Of a stretch of DNA of 33,517 nucleotides, positions 8,029 to 16,607 are shown piece by piece (position 1 is the first letter of the stretch; the number at the start of each line of letters is the position of its first letter). The notes below the pieces were generated by a model. The model was not told the origin of the DNA. It made no database searches and worked only from the letters and a program-made list of their open reading frames with translations. The translations under genes were made by a program, and so were the position numbers. This DNA comes from Asparagopsis taxiformis (taxonomy: Eukaryota > Rhodophyta > Florideophyceae > Bonnemaisoniales > Bonnemaisoniaceae): the NCBI GenBank assembly GCA_030407315.1, contig JALQPE010002631.1:1-33517 (forward strand), read 5' to 3'.

Positions 8029-9653
8029 TGGGGCGTTACATTCACACTGTGAATTGTGACGCCACTGATGTAGCCAAAGAGGTGGAGGACAAAATTAGTT
8101 TCCTGGAAGATGGCGTGTTGGAGGACAGTGTTCAGCTTGTGCTCACTGATCCTCCATTCAACACGAGGCGGGAAGGCGGCAGAGAAAACTCGGAGTACGA
8201 TATTCTGGAGCCGGAAGAGTTGGCGAGTGTTGCGTGTGAAATAGTTCGAGTTCTTCGGCCTGGCGGTCATGCTCTAATCTATTCCAGCGTGCGCCAACTC
8301 GTGGCATGGATGGATGCAATCAGAAATGCCGAGCCTGGCAAGATGATTGTGGACAGTGTTCCAGTCGTGCTATCTCGCCGACCACACAGCTTTACGTCCA
8401 ATCCATCGACGAAAACGTGCACACTGCATAATATGCACGATTTCGTTATCCATGCGTATAAGCGGGGGAAGGGTATGGCTGCATACGATATGGTGGATTA
8501 CAGGTTGCACAATCCGGACATATCGAGGCACCCTGGGTTCACCAACGCGATTGACAACGTTCCGAGGTTGTCGGCTGGTGAAGCTCAATACGATGGGCAG
8601 AACAACCGACTGCGCCATGAGCAGAAGGCGTTGACCACTCTTCGTGAGCTTCTGGAACGATTTTCGAAGCAGAACGATATCGTGATGGATTTCTTCTCGG
8701 GAACATACAGCACAGCCATAGCGTGTATGACGTTGAGGGATGGTACGTATCGTCGGTTCATTGGGTGTGAGAAGGAAAAAAGGTGCCACGATGCATCGCA
8801 GGAGTGGATACTGCATGCTTTCGTCAGTGAGGTGAAAGCCGGGCGATATGGGGGGATCTTGCAGCGTGAGGTGGAGAGTATTCTTGGGGACGAGTCGGTA
8901 CCGGTCACAGGAAAAGCTCCAAGGCTTCGTCAGAAGCACATCTCAGATGCACCAGAAGGTTTACCTGCTGTGACAGCATTGCCGAACCATCTGCTTGTGT
9001 TCGTTGCGTCAATGAAGAAGGACGGGTCTATGCTTCACAGATTGAGCGGGGTGCCTATGGACCAGTGGCCGGCCGAGGACATGCACTCGTTTTGGAGCAT
9101 AGACCCGGACGCGATTCTGGCTGCTGATGCCGCATTCTACGGTGTCTATGTTTCGCAATCGGAGGTAAGAGGTGGTGGGTTTGGCGTATTCGCGGCGAAG
9201 AAACTGAAGAAGGGGACGGTCATTGGCTGGTACAACGGGACGATTTTCTATGCGAAGATTCGAGACTCGGAACCGCAGAGATCAGTGATGTACGGCCCGG
9301 AAGGATTTGGGTGCACAGGAGAGAGGTTCCAGGACTACAACATGGAATTGGAAACCACGTACATAGGGAGGGGTGCACCTGTTCGGAAGGTCTGGCTCGT
9401 TCCAGCGGTCTATAATTGTACCAGCTACCTCAATGATTGTCGGGTCATTGACGGAACGGAGAAAGCGACCGAGGTGAGTCGAACACAGTCAGCCGAGTTT
9501 CGACAAGGCGATGCCATAGACAAACCGGACTTTGCTTCAAATATCAAGAATCCCCATGCTGTCAAGGTCGTTCTGACCAGAGACGTTGAAGCTGATGAGG
9601 AGATATTTGCTGACTATGGTAGAAATATTGGCCAGCTAACTGAGCTACTTTGA
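8028..9653 (+). CDS. DNA methyltransferase (beta-class N6-adenine/N4-cytosine type) fused to a SET domain, 541 aa
   Basis: Residues 30-265 form a DNA methyltransferase in beta-class motif order: the catalytic motif IV TDPPF at 40-44, then VLRPGGHALIYSS (75-87), then HEQKALTTLRELLERF (197-212), then the AdoMet-binding motif VMDFFSGTYSTA (219-230) and IGCEKE (245-250). DPPF suits an amino-group methylase (N6-adenine or N4-cytosine); the target base cannot be told from sequence. Residues about 371-533 are a SET domain: GGGFGVFAAKKLKKGTVIGWYNG, then YNCTSYLNDC (462-471, the pseudoknot N-x-x-x-x-x-N-D/H segment), then NIKNPHAVKVVL and EADEEIFADYG (521-531). SET domains usually methylate lysines on histones or other proteins. 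One chain joining a DNA methylase to a SET domain is striking. Start: the ATG overlaps the ParB stop (TGATG). The frame stays open upstream to 7980, so fusion to the ParB-like protein is possible. Confidence 0.85.
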   Translation: MGRYIHTVNCDATDVAKEVEDKISFLEDGVLEDSVQLVLTDPPFNTRREGGRENSEYDILEPEELASVACEIVRVLRPGGHALIYSSVRQLVAWMDAIRNAEPGKMIVDSVPVVLSRRPHSFTSNPSTKTCTLHNMHDFVIHAYKRGKGMAAYDMVDYRLHNPDISRHPGFTNAIDNVPRLSAGEAQYDGQNNRLRHEQKALTTLRELLERFSKQNDIVMDFFSGTYSTAIACMTLRDGTYRRFIGCEKEKRCHDASQEWILHAFVSEVKAGRYGGILQREVESILGDESVPVTGKAPRLRQKHISDAPEGLPAVTALPNHLLVFVASMKKDGSMLHRLSGVPMDQWPAEDMHSFWSIDPDAILAADAAFYGVYVSQSEVRGGGFGVFAAKKLKKGTVIGWYNGTIFYAKIRDSEPQRSVMYGPEGFGCTGERFQDYNMELETTYIGRGAPVRKVWLVPAVYNCTSYLNDCRVIDGTEKATEVSRTQSAEFRQGDAIDKPDFASNIKNPHAVKVVLTRDVEADEEIFADYGRNIGQLTELL

Positions 9654-9913
9654 TAGATTTGAGTAAACACGCATTGACAGAGACAATAGACTGTGCATCA
9701 TCTTGCAAGAGCGCTAGATATTATAGACTACACTACAACAATCGTGACATGACTGCAGGAAGGCATCTGCGGCCTGGAGTGCAAACTATCCACTTTTCTA
9801 CTGCTTTACCTATGGATACGAAAGGAGAGAACTAGAAAGATGTGAGTGAGAAATTGTGTAGCAACGCAGCATGTAGAACACCAGTAAGAGAGCGATGTAG
9901 GAGAAGCATCACC
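9654..9913. other. 3' region of the methyltransferase-SET gene
   Basis: No coding signal and no clear AATAAA. It leads directly into the first palindrome cluster. Confidence 0.3.
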
Positions 9914-10075
9914 CCATTACAGTGCGGGCCGTTTACCGGGATGCTGACAGCAAAGTCATCGTTACGATGACTTTGCTGTAAGAAAACAAATCATGCGGAT
10001 TACGGTAAAGCGAGACAGCAAATATCGTAACGATGACTTTGCTGTAAGGACCCTGGTAAACGGCTTCGGCTGTAA
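9914..10075. repeat. Palindrome cluster A1
   Basis: Bounded by inverted sequences of the type ATTACAG...CCGTTTACCGGGATGC at the left and ACCCTGGTAAACGG...CTGTAAG at the right. It contains one complete 37-bp palindrome (half-site close to TTACAGCAAAGTCATCG, 9945-9981) and one imperfect copy (10014-10047). Same family as clusters A2, B, C and D. The bounded, foldback layout is MITE-like. Confidence 0.75.
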
Positions 10076-10076
10076 G

Positions 10077-10144
10077 CAGCAGGAGTTTCGTCATCTTGGT
10101 AAAGGTACCTTTACCAAGATGGGAAAGGACGAAACTCCCTGCTG
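10077..10144. repeat. Nested hairpin with perfect 30-bp palindrome
   Basis: Perfect palindrome at 10092-10121, half-site CATCTTGGTAAAGGT. It is embedded in outer arms CAGCAGGAGTTTCGTC and GACGAAACTCCCTGCTG, so the whole stretch can fold into one long hairpin. Related non-palindromic tails occur at 11020-11060 and, inverted, at 16060-16100. Confidence 0.7.
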
Positions 10145-10261
10145 TCTCACGAGAAGCGAAGTGTGAAGTAGCGAAAATCACGAGGATGGTTTGGACGGCT
10201 GTTGGTCGCAAAATCTACTCCTTGTGCCGTGAGCCACAGCGACCATATGGTACCTGTGCCT

Positions 10262-10311
10262 CACGGCATAAAATATATATTCCCGCCCGGGCGGGAACCG
10301 GCGCCGGTTCC
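10262..10311. promoter_or_regulatory. TATA-like tract followed by two overlapping perfect GC-rich palindromes
   Basis: AAAATATATATTCC is followed by CCCGCCCGGGCGGG (10282-10295) and GGAACCGGCGCCGGTTCC (10294-10311). It looks promoter-like, but no gene starts close by on either strand. A related CCTGTATATATATAGG tract occurs near 11175. Confidence 0.35.
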
Positions 10312-10567
10312 GGTGCACTATAGTCGTCAGTAAGTAGGACTCTAGCTACTCACTATACAACTATATCATAAGGTAGGATAGCCTAGGATCGTAGTACGGA
10401 AGAGACGGATGTGTGTAGAGGAAAATTAAGGCGGCAGTACGAGTAGCCTATCGTGGTAATAGACGAGTATTTCATTGCGAGTGGAAACGAAAGGCGTCAG
10501 TCGTCACCAGAGAAGCTGGGATGATGAAGGCGGAGTAGAGAAATGGGGGAGAGGGTGAAGCCAGAAT

Positions 10568-11025
10568 GCTTACAGCTTTGGCAGTTCCGGCGGGTTGCTG
10601 ACAGCAAAGTCATCGTTACGATGACTTTGCTGTAAGAAAACAAATCATTACAGCAGCCACGATTTCTTTACCGGGTAAAAAAATTGTGGCCGCTGTAATG
10701 AAACGTTTTCTTACAGCAAAGTCATCGTTACGATGACTTTGCTGTAAGAAAGCAAATCATTACAGCGGCCACAATTTTTTACCCGGTAAAATTCTTGCTG
10801 ATTTTTTACCCGGTAAAAAATTCTTTGGCCACTGCAAGGAAACGGTTCCTTACAGCAAAAGTCATCGTTACGATGACTTTGCTGTAAGAAAGCAAATCAT
10901 TACAGCGGCCACAATTTTTTACCCGGTAAGAAATCGTGGCTGCTGTAATTTTTCTTAACAGCAAAGTCATCGTAACGATGACTTTGCTGTAAGGAACCCT
11001 GGTAAACGGCTTCGGCTGTAAGCAG
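10568..11025. repeat. Palindrome cluster A2 (largest)
   Basis: Contains four copies of the 37-38-bp palindrome (10599-10635, 10711-10747, 10850-10887, 10955-10992). Longer palindromes alternate with them, built on ATTACAGCGGCCACAATTTT around a TTTACCCGGTAAA centre, plus shorter ones on AATTCTTGCTGATTTT. The boundaries again carry CTTACAG at the left and GGTAAACGGCTTCGGCTGTAAG at the right. Antisense ORFs here only translate the repeat. It lies between two convergent genes. Confidence 0.8.
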
Positions 11026-11503
11026 CAGGGAGTTTCGTCGTTCTCCATCTTAGTAAAGGTGAGAAGCGAAGTGTGAAGTCGGGAAAATTGCTCAGCAAAG
11101 GTCTGTACGGCTGTGAGCAGCTCTCAGGAGTATTTTACCTCACGTGGTCTCTGTTCAGGGTATACCCTGTATCCTGTATATATATAGGTAGCCTAGTGTA
11201 GGTGGGAAGATAGACGAAAATTCTACCAATAATTTATCACAGTGACGGCTCTCGTAGTCGAAATGTGCGCGTTGTCAAGGGTTGAAACTAGTCTCCCCCT
11301 ACGGCCTAGCTAGTAAAATCATACAACGTTGTAGACTAATATTAAAAAGTAGCAAGCAATCTGCTGAGTAGCACTAAACTATGAGATGAAGGCCAGATGT
11401 ATAGATGAAAACCGAAAAGTGGGCTAAGATAACAATGTTGAGATGAGAAAGACAGAACTTTTTAGCAGGGAACAGTAGTATAGGTTTTAATACTTCTGAT
11501 ATG
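11026..11503. other. Gene-free stretch downstream of the first dioxygenase gene
   Basis: The first 100 bp repeat the non-palindromic tail seen after cluster A1 (GAGAAGCGAAGTGTGAAG shared with 10150-10170). The rest is AT-rich with no coding signal. Confidence 0.4.
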
Positions 11504-11987
11504 CTATCTATTGCTCCTATCGTACTTGTAATATTCGACGGTGTGGATGTGGTCCGTGAGGACGTCCTTCTCCGTCTTCAAGTAGATGTGGCCGCGCGTG
11601 GGCAGGCCATAGACTAACTTCTCGCCTGCAGGAAGATCTCCTCGGCTGAAGCCGACCCCGTAATGGTAAAGGTCACCGCGACCAACCAATACGGAATAGG
11701 GTGGCACCCAAAAGTGAGAGGGGGAACCTTCCACATATCGGCGTCCGGATTGCCAGGCATACATGACTATAAGGGGCAACTACTATAGAGAACCCATCGG
11801 CTCCGCTCGACATCATGAAATATGATGGAGACTTGGTAGGACTTCCAACACTATTCGTCGTTACCTTGAAGTCCGTGTGCCCATCCTGGTCCGCAGCCCC
11901 ATCTGCTGTAAGAAGCAGCCGCAATCCTGTCTTCGGGAAGAAGACAGGATCCTCACCCTCCATTCCCAGCTTGAGAACTCCGCACAA
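11504..11987 (-). CDS. Copy 1, segments 3 and 4: catalytic part of the oxygenase in two frames
   Basis: Segment 3 (11987 down to about 11765) carries FPKTGLRLLLTADG, then DGHTDF, then SPSYFMMSSGADGF and YSHVCLA. Segment 4 (about 11765 to 11504) carries VEGSPSHFWVPPYSVLVGRG, then DLYHYGVGFSRG and LPTRGHIYL. Each block has a clear counterpart in copy 2, so the +1 shift between them is well supported. The putative metal ligands sit in different frames, so this copy cannot make an intact enzyme as assembled. Confidence 0.65.
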
Positions 11988-14197
11988 ACACCAAGAGCAA
12001 GCTCTGCCACCAACTTGTTCTTATACATATCCAAATTTTCCTCCTCCAACTTGTCGCACAACTCACGCCGCGGCAGAGAGAGGCGCCCACGACCACCATC
12101 CATGCGGTCCTTCGCATCACCCACGTTGTGGATGAACTGCCACGGCGAAGGATCGAAGCCGGGCTTTGCGAAAGCTGGCGGCTCGTCCTGTGGCTCCCTG
12201 TCGTCATCGTTAGAATCAGACTGCTGGGAGGGTTTTTCAACCTCCTCAACCAGCGGGAACTGCCTAGCGAAGTGACCGAACAACTCATGCGTCGCATTAC
12301 CAGCCGTGGACGATGCCAACAGGCCTTCCATAACAATAACCCCCAAGTTTTCCAACAATGCCTTCTTCACCGCAAAGTACCTGTCCACCACCGTATCCTC
12401 AGCACCCGGCGATGCAGCTGCCTGGAATGCTGCCGCCCTCATTTCCGCCCGAACCGTCTCCACCGTCGTACTTTCCATATAGTACTTCATCCGGCTGCCA
12501 GACGCAATTGCGCTGGGGAGAACGGCGGCCACATTCTCATCGACGATGCTGTCGGGAATGGGATTCTCCTGGGCGTCGTCGAACTGGAGAACCGGCTCCC
12601 GAGAGCGACCTCGGGAAGCCGACTTGGATTTCTTTGACGACGACTTTGATGAAGTCTCACCGAGCCTTCTCTTTTTGGTAGAAGGCTCGGGCGTCGCAGA
12701 AGCGGCTTCCAAGTTACGCTTCCCGAGGATGGAGTTTTCACCCGCATCCTCGGGGGCGCTCTCCAGCTCGACGACCTCCACAGCACCACCCGCCGTTCCA
12801 CCACGACCGGAACGACTCGCTTGCAGGCGGGTACTCCTTCTGGGCATCACTTTCCTCCCAGAAGTTTCCACTCCGGGCGGTGCAGAATCACTGACTTCAA
12901 TGACATCTTCGTCAGGATCTGCACCGCCCTTCGCACTGCTGCCCTCGACCACATTCTCGGGAGTAGGGCCCTCCGTCGAAATCCTCGCAACCGTCTTCTG
13001 TCCAACCCCACCGGATGGTGAAGGGACGAAACTGTCATCGCTGGAGCTTCCCGAACTGCTAGCAGATGCAGAACGGGAAGCTTCGACAGCGGGGGCCGGA
13101 GCAGCAGGGTGCTGCTCGGCAGCCGGAGTCGCAGGCTCAGGCTGCGAAGCCGGTGAGACCTGCTCCTGCGCGGCTTGGACAGGACGGTTGGGGGTACCAG
13201 TCCCGGCGTGGGAAACTGGACCAGAGCGTTCGCTGCCATCCTGGGGACCACGCGCAGTCGGCTTGACCGGGGTCACCGCAGGGGAGGATGCAGACACGGC
13301 AGGGGTAGAGACAGGAACAGGGGCAACCTCGGAATCGCTGGAAGATTCCAGTTGAGGTGGTGGGGGCAAAGGAATGGAGGATGAAGGGATGGGCAAGGAA
13401 TTGGAAGAGGAAGGGATGGGGGCATCATCACCACATGTGGCTGGGAGCGCAGCATGTGGGATGTCTGGGTACATCGCGTGAAAGCGTTTCCGCATTTGCA
13501 TGTCGCGGTACCCAGTGACGCGCAGGAGCATTTTCCTGGCGTCCTTCCCGAAGACAGACTTCTTACGGGGAAAAATGTTCTCCGACTTGTAACCATCGGG
13601 GGGGCCTTCCTTGGGACGGAAGTCTGCCCAGCACCCCTTCTTGGGGACCATCTGAGCAAGAACTTCGACAACGCGCGAGCGAATGTCGAAGCTCTTGCTC
13701 GGGTCACCCACGCTGGGAATTGAGCCATCCAGCATCCTCATCACATCCGACACGTTCCAGTACTCGGCCACCTCCTTCACGTACCCGAAGATTTCCAACA
13801 AACCAGCAATCCATTCCTGCCCAATGGTACCAACCGAGTACGGTTTCAGCCCGGCCGACCGACGGCTACAAGTGTAGCGCGCCGTCATCTCCAGGATGAA
13901 ACACTTCTGTACATCCGGAGCACTCCTGAACGACCCATTGAACAACAAGTTCACCGTACACCCAGCCAGATCCTCTGTGGAAGAAAATTGAACGAACTCC
14001 GGCCTGTTCGGGATGCTCGACCAGTATTTGAAAGCAGGGCTTTCAATGGTCTTGAACCCTCGCGCGATCGAGACGTAGCGCATGAGCTGTCTCGGACGAA
14101 TCCAGCTCAGCGCTTTCCGTTCTTTATGTATTGAACGGTCGGCTCGATCTTCTTCTTTCCCAGGCGGTGGATATTGATGAACTCCATCACAGAGCAC
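11861..14197 (-). CDS. Copy 1, segment 2: helical domain, disordered linker with NLS and SIM-like motif, start of oxygenase domain
   Basis: Homology with copy 2 resumes at RYVSIARGF (compare QYINIAKGF) and YWSSIPN. A long Pro/Ala/Ser/Glu-rich linker follows. It contains DEDVIEVSD, which resembles a SUMO-interacting motif, and STKKRRL, an NLS-like cluster. From RMKYY onward it matches copy 2 again (THELF, YKNKLVAEL, GVCAE), and then shifts frame. The first 25 codons of this ORF, before the homology begins, are probably not translated in this frame. The high GC of the linker produces a long antisense ORF (12546-13355) that I reject. Confidence 0.7.
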   Translation of the reverse strand: MLCDGVHQYPPPGKEEDRADRSIHKERKALSWIRPRQLMRYVSIARGFKTIESPAFKYWSSIPNRPEFVQFSSTEDLAGCTVNLLFNGSFRSAPDVQKCFILEMTARYTCSRRSAGLKPYSVGTIGQEWIAGLLEIFGYVKEVAEYWNVSDVMRMLDGSIPSVGDPSKSFDIRSRVVEVLAQMVPKKGCWADFRPKEGPPDGYKSENIFPRKKSVFGKDARKMLLRVTGYRDMQMRKRFHAMYPDIPHAALPATCGDDAPIPSSSNSLPIPSSSIPLPPPPQLESSSDSEVAPVPVSTPAVSASSPAVTPVKPTARGPQDGSERSGPVSHAGTGTPNRPVQAAQEQVSPASQPEPATPAAEQHPAAPAPAVEASRSASASSSGSSSDDSFVPSPSGGVGQKTVARISTEGPTPENVVEGSSAKGGADPDEDVIEVSDSAPPGVETSGRKVMPRRSTRLQASRSGRGGTAGGAVEVVELESAPEDAGENSILGKRNLEAASATPEPSTKKRRLGETSSKSSSKKSKSASRGRSREPVLQFDDAQENPIPDSIVDENVAAVLPSAIASGSRMKYYMESTTVETVRAEMRAAAFQAAASPGAEDTVVDRYFAVKKALLENLGVIVMEGLLASSTAGNATHELFGHFARQFPLVEEVEKPSQQSDSNDDDREPQDEPPAFAKPGFDPSPWQFIHNVGDAKDRMDGGRGRLSLPRRELCDKLEEENLDMYKNKLVAELALGVCAEFSSWEWRVRILSSSRRQDCGCFLQQMGLRTRMGTRTSR

Positions 14198-15147
14198 ACA
14201 TTGTCAGCAACTGTTACCTCGCTGACATTGTGGGTGTGGAAGTTCATCAGCCGTGAAAGCGGGAGTACTTCTTCGGAGCAGAAGACATCCCGGCCAAGCC
14301 GAGTCGGTGGGAGGAGAAAGTCGACTGGAATAGTTCCAAATCGACGGTAGATGTCAGAACTGACAAACTCCTCCCATTCTGGACTGTCCTTCGCAGGAGC
14401 AGGTCCAGCCGACTCGAGAATGGCCTTCAACGCGGTCACTCGGTGAGATCCATCGACATATTGCAGTCGTACTTTTGCATTGGAATCAATCACCTCGCAG
14501 ACGGACACGCGTGAAGCAATCACGGAAAATCCCTGAGTGAGAAACGTTTTCTTCAACTCATCAACGCGATGCGGCCTGACCACCCTGGACACGACTGCCG
14601 GAGGAGAAACATCCAGAGGGGAAATGAAGACTGGAATGTTTCGGCAGCTCTCCGGACTTATGTCGTAGTCCACATCCACCGGGATGGGCACTGTGCCAGG
14701 GTAGGCCAGCCTGGTGCTGCGGAGAGGCTTGTTCGGTACGATGTCACGAGCGTTGTGATCATCGACCTTCTCCGCATCCTCTGCCAAGTCGCTGCCGGAC
14801 GCGATGATCATGTCCGGAGCAGGCGAGCTAGGCAGAGGAGCACCAGATCCCTCGACGGCTGGCGCCGCTTCGGCAGATTGAGCCGGAAGCGGAGTTGCGG
14901 GAACGCCAGCGTCGATTGTCGGGACAACCGCGGGATCGGAAGCGGAAGGGGGGGAGGGGACGGGCTTAGGTGCTGGGCTGAGCTGGGTCAGCGCTGCAGC
15001 AGCTTCGCAAACGTCCATGGGGACAGGGGGGGCCAGAGAAGGAGAAGGAGAGGGAGAAGGAGAGGGAGAAGGAGTGGGAGAATCGTTGTCACGGCGGCTG
15101 GCAGAGCGCACCTGGCGGTCGAAAGCGTTGGGGGATTGTTGAGCCAT
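14107..15147 (-). CDS. Copy 1, segment 1: Pro/Ser-rich N-terminus and ParB-like domain (346 aa as read)
   Basis: I start at the ATG at 15147 (MAQQSPNAF) rather than the in-frame 15216, because the extra 23 residues are hydrophobic and have no counterpart in copy 2. Residues 25-38 are a (PS)n run. Residues 165-260 are the ParB-like domain: VVRPHRVDELKKTFLTQGF, then LQYVDGSHRVTALKAIL with DGSHR at 232-236. After the conserved ADNVCSVMEF stretch the frame is lost at 14107. Copy 2 continues in one frame at the equivalent point. Confidence 0.75.
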   Translation of the reverse strand: MAQQSPNAFDRQVRSASRRDNDSPTPSPSPSPSPSPSLAPPVPMDVCEAAAALTQLSPAPKPVPSPPSASDPAVVPTIDAGVPATPLPAQSAEAAPAVEGSGAPLPSSPAPDMIIASGSDLAEDAEKVDDHNARDIVPNKPLRSTRLAYPGTVPIPVDVDYDISPESCRNIPVFISPLDVSPPAVVSRVVRPHRVDELKKTFLTQGFSVIASRVSVCEVIDSNAKVRLQYVDGSHRVTALKAILESAGPAPAKDSPEWEEFVSSDIYRRFGTIPVDFLLPPTRLGRDVFCSEEVLPLSRLMNFHTHNVSEVTVADNVCSVMEFINIHRLGKKKIEPTVQYIKNGKR

Positions 15148-15347
15148 TGCTTTGGTGAGTGATTGACAAACGAAGAGTGAAAGATTGAGAAAGAGAGAAG
15201 AAGATCTGAACGACAAGCTGTTTTGCTGCGTAAGCTGAGTAAGATAGGCGAAACTCAGAGAACTGACATATTCCTATTAGTATACACCCTGGTAATGATA
15301 TTCAGCGGTTGACCAATCCGAACCTTCCACATCACTTTTCGTTGTAC
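15148..15347. other. Upstream region of copy 1
   Basis: Presumed 5' leader and promoter of the minus-strand ParB/oxygenase gene. The TTAGTATACACC sequence near 15275 is TATA-like, but nothing is decisive. Confidence 0.3.
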
Positions 15348-15563
15348 GACAATTACAGCTCAGGCAGTTTACCAAGGATCCTTACAGCAAAGCCATCGTT
15401 ACGATGACTTTGCTGTAAGGAAAGGTTTCATTACAGAGGCCAGGAATTTTTTTACCGGGTAAAGAAATCATGGCCACTGTAATGAAACGTTTCCTTACAG
15501 CAAAGTCATCGTAACGATGACTTTGCTGTAAGCATCCCTGGTAAACTGCTCCATCTGTAAGCC
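15348..15563. repeat. Palindrome cluster B
   Basis: Bounded by TTACAGCTCAGGCAGTTTACC at the left and its imperfect inverse GGTAAACTGCTCCATCTGTAAG at the right. Two 37-bp palindromes (15382-15418 and 15495-15531) surround a longer palindrome centred on TTTACCGGGTAAA. This is the simplest complete example of the cluster architecture. Confidence 0.8.
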
Positions 15564-16099
15564 GTTGGTCTCAACCCTCGCTCTTATTTCTGTTGTCCTC
15601 CTTCATTATCTCCACCTACCTTCCACCTACACACCACCTCTCTACTGTCACTCTGCCCGCCCTTTGGTGCATGAAATATTTTCTTACCACTCCATAGTCT
15701 ACACATACTGCTGCCTTCATACTTCTGCATGCCTACCCTTCAATCTTTCTTCCATCTTTCTCTACCGTGCTAGGCTTAGACCATGCTCTGTGCACATCTG
15801 ACTTACTTAATATCATTGTATACTTAGAAACTAGAATAATAATTACATCACTAGAGTACACTGCAAATGTTAGTAACTATGGTTGGTGTGGTACACAACA
15901 CCCTACCTCCTTCATGAGTAAACTTTGCGCACAGAACCGTTCAATACCAGGTAGTGCAGCCAGCGCAAACCAGGCTTGCACGACGCAGAGTGCTCCCCAG
16001 AGCCGTCAACAGCCGTCCAAACCATCGTTTTACGATGTTCCCGGCTCCACACTTCCCTTCTCACCCTTCCCAGGGTGGGAGACGGACGAAACTCCCAAC
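15564..16099. other. Gene-free spacer between clusters B and C
   Basis: Pyrimidine-rich at its left end. Chance ORFs on the plus strand run into the repeat and show no domain. The last 120 bp are an inverted relative of the tails next to clusters A1 and A2 (AGCCGTCCAAACCATC, CACACTTC, GACGAAACTCCC). Confidence 0.4.
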
Positions 16100-16388
16100 C
16101 GCTTACAGCCGAAGCCGTTTACCCGGGATGCTTACAGCAAAGTCATCGTTACGATGACTTTGCTGTAAGGAAAGGTTTGATTACAGTGGTGAGAAAATTT
16201 TACCGGGTAAAAAATCAGCAAGAATTTTTTACCCGGTAAAAAATTGTGGCCGCTGTAATGATTTGATTTCTTACAGCAAAGTCATCGTTACGATGACTTT
16301 GCTGTAAGAAATCAAATCATTACAGCAAAGTCATCGTAACGATGACTTTGCTGTCAGCACCCCAGCGAAACTGCATCATCTGTAAGCC
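16100..16388. repeat. Palindrome cluster C
   Basis: Bounded by CTTACAGCCGAAGCCGTTTA and the weaker inverse GCGAAACTGCATCATCTGTAAG. Contains 37-bp palindromes at 16132-16168, 16271-16307 and 16320-16356, plus the TTTACCGGGTAAA and TTTACCCGGTAAA types between them. It lies downstream of copy 2 of the ParB/oxygenase gene. Confidence 0.8.
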
Positions 16389-16607
16389 TTCCTCACCTCA
16401 ATGTTGCAACCAAAGACGACTGCGATATTACCTTGTTCTATTCTAGTAGTGCCCACCATAGTTTCCTCCCCTTCTCATATTAAATTGAGTATTGTATATC
16501 TCCTGACCCGTCTACATACGCAAACGTCATGTACTAGCCTAACTTTCATCGTTTACTTGAAGGCGGCCTTGATGCCTGCCATAGAATGCTATTAAGAACT
16601 AATTTCA

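Larger units (their letters stand above)
11504..15147 (-). pseudogene. ParB-like / 2OG-Fe(II) dioxygenase-like gene, copy 1, split by three frameshifts
   Basis: Comparison with copy 2 (16608-19728) shows one gene read 15147 to 11504 through four frame segments: ParB-like domain, Pro/Ser/Ala-rich linker with NLS, and a C-terminal oxygenase domain. Frames change near 14110-14125 (-1), near 11985-11995 (-1) and near 11765 (+1). No stop codon occurs inside the homology-defined frame. In the oxygenase, HTD (codons at 11871-11879) and a distal His in DLYHYGVGF (11663-11665) match copy 2 and the Fe(II)-binding HxD...H pattern. A downstream Arg (LPTRGH) could bind 2-oxoglutarate. Family subtype (TET/JBP-like, phytanoyl-hydroxylase-like or other) cannot be told. 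The frameshifts may be decay or assembly indels, so a working product is possible. Confidence 0.7.

Noticed and set aside
6178..9653. Bacterial or phage origin of the window (ParB plus DNA methylase, TGATG overlap)
   Set aside because: There is no Shine-Dalgarno spacing, while AATAAA signals, NLS-like clusters, a SET domain, a CACTA transposase and intron-like signals all point to a eukaryote. An ancient transfer of the domains remains possible.
9914..11025. CRISPR-like alternation of repeats and spacers
   Set aside because: The spacers are themselves palindromic and repeated, unit spacing is irregular, the context is eukaryotic, and no cas genes exist.
9933..11048. Minus-strand ORFs containing PYSKVIVTMTLL-type repeats
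   Set aside because: They are only translations of the palindrome family; the same peptide appears wherever the palindrome does, including 15767-16168 on the other strand.
12546..13355. 269-codon plus-strand ORF
   Set aside because: It is antisense to the GC-rich Pro/Ser/Glu linker of the ParB/oxygenase gene, which is supported by homology to the second copy; antisense ORFs are expected there.
14100..14130. Programmed -1 ribosomal frameshifting in the oxygenase genes and at the ParB/methylase junction
   Set aside because: No X XXY YYZ slippery heptamer is visible at the shift points, one shift is +1, and missing-base explanations at short runs are simpler.
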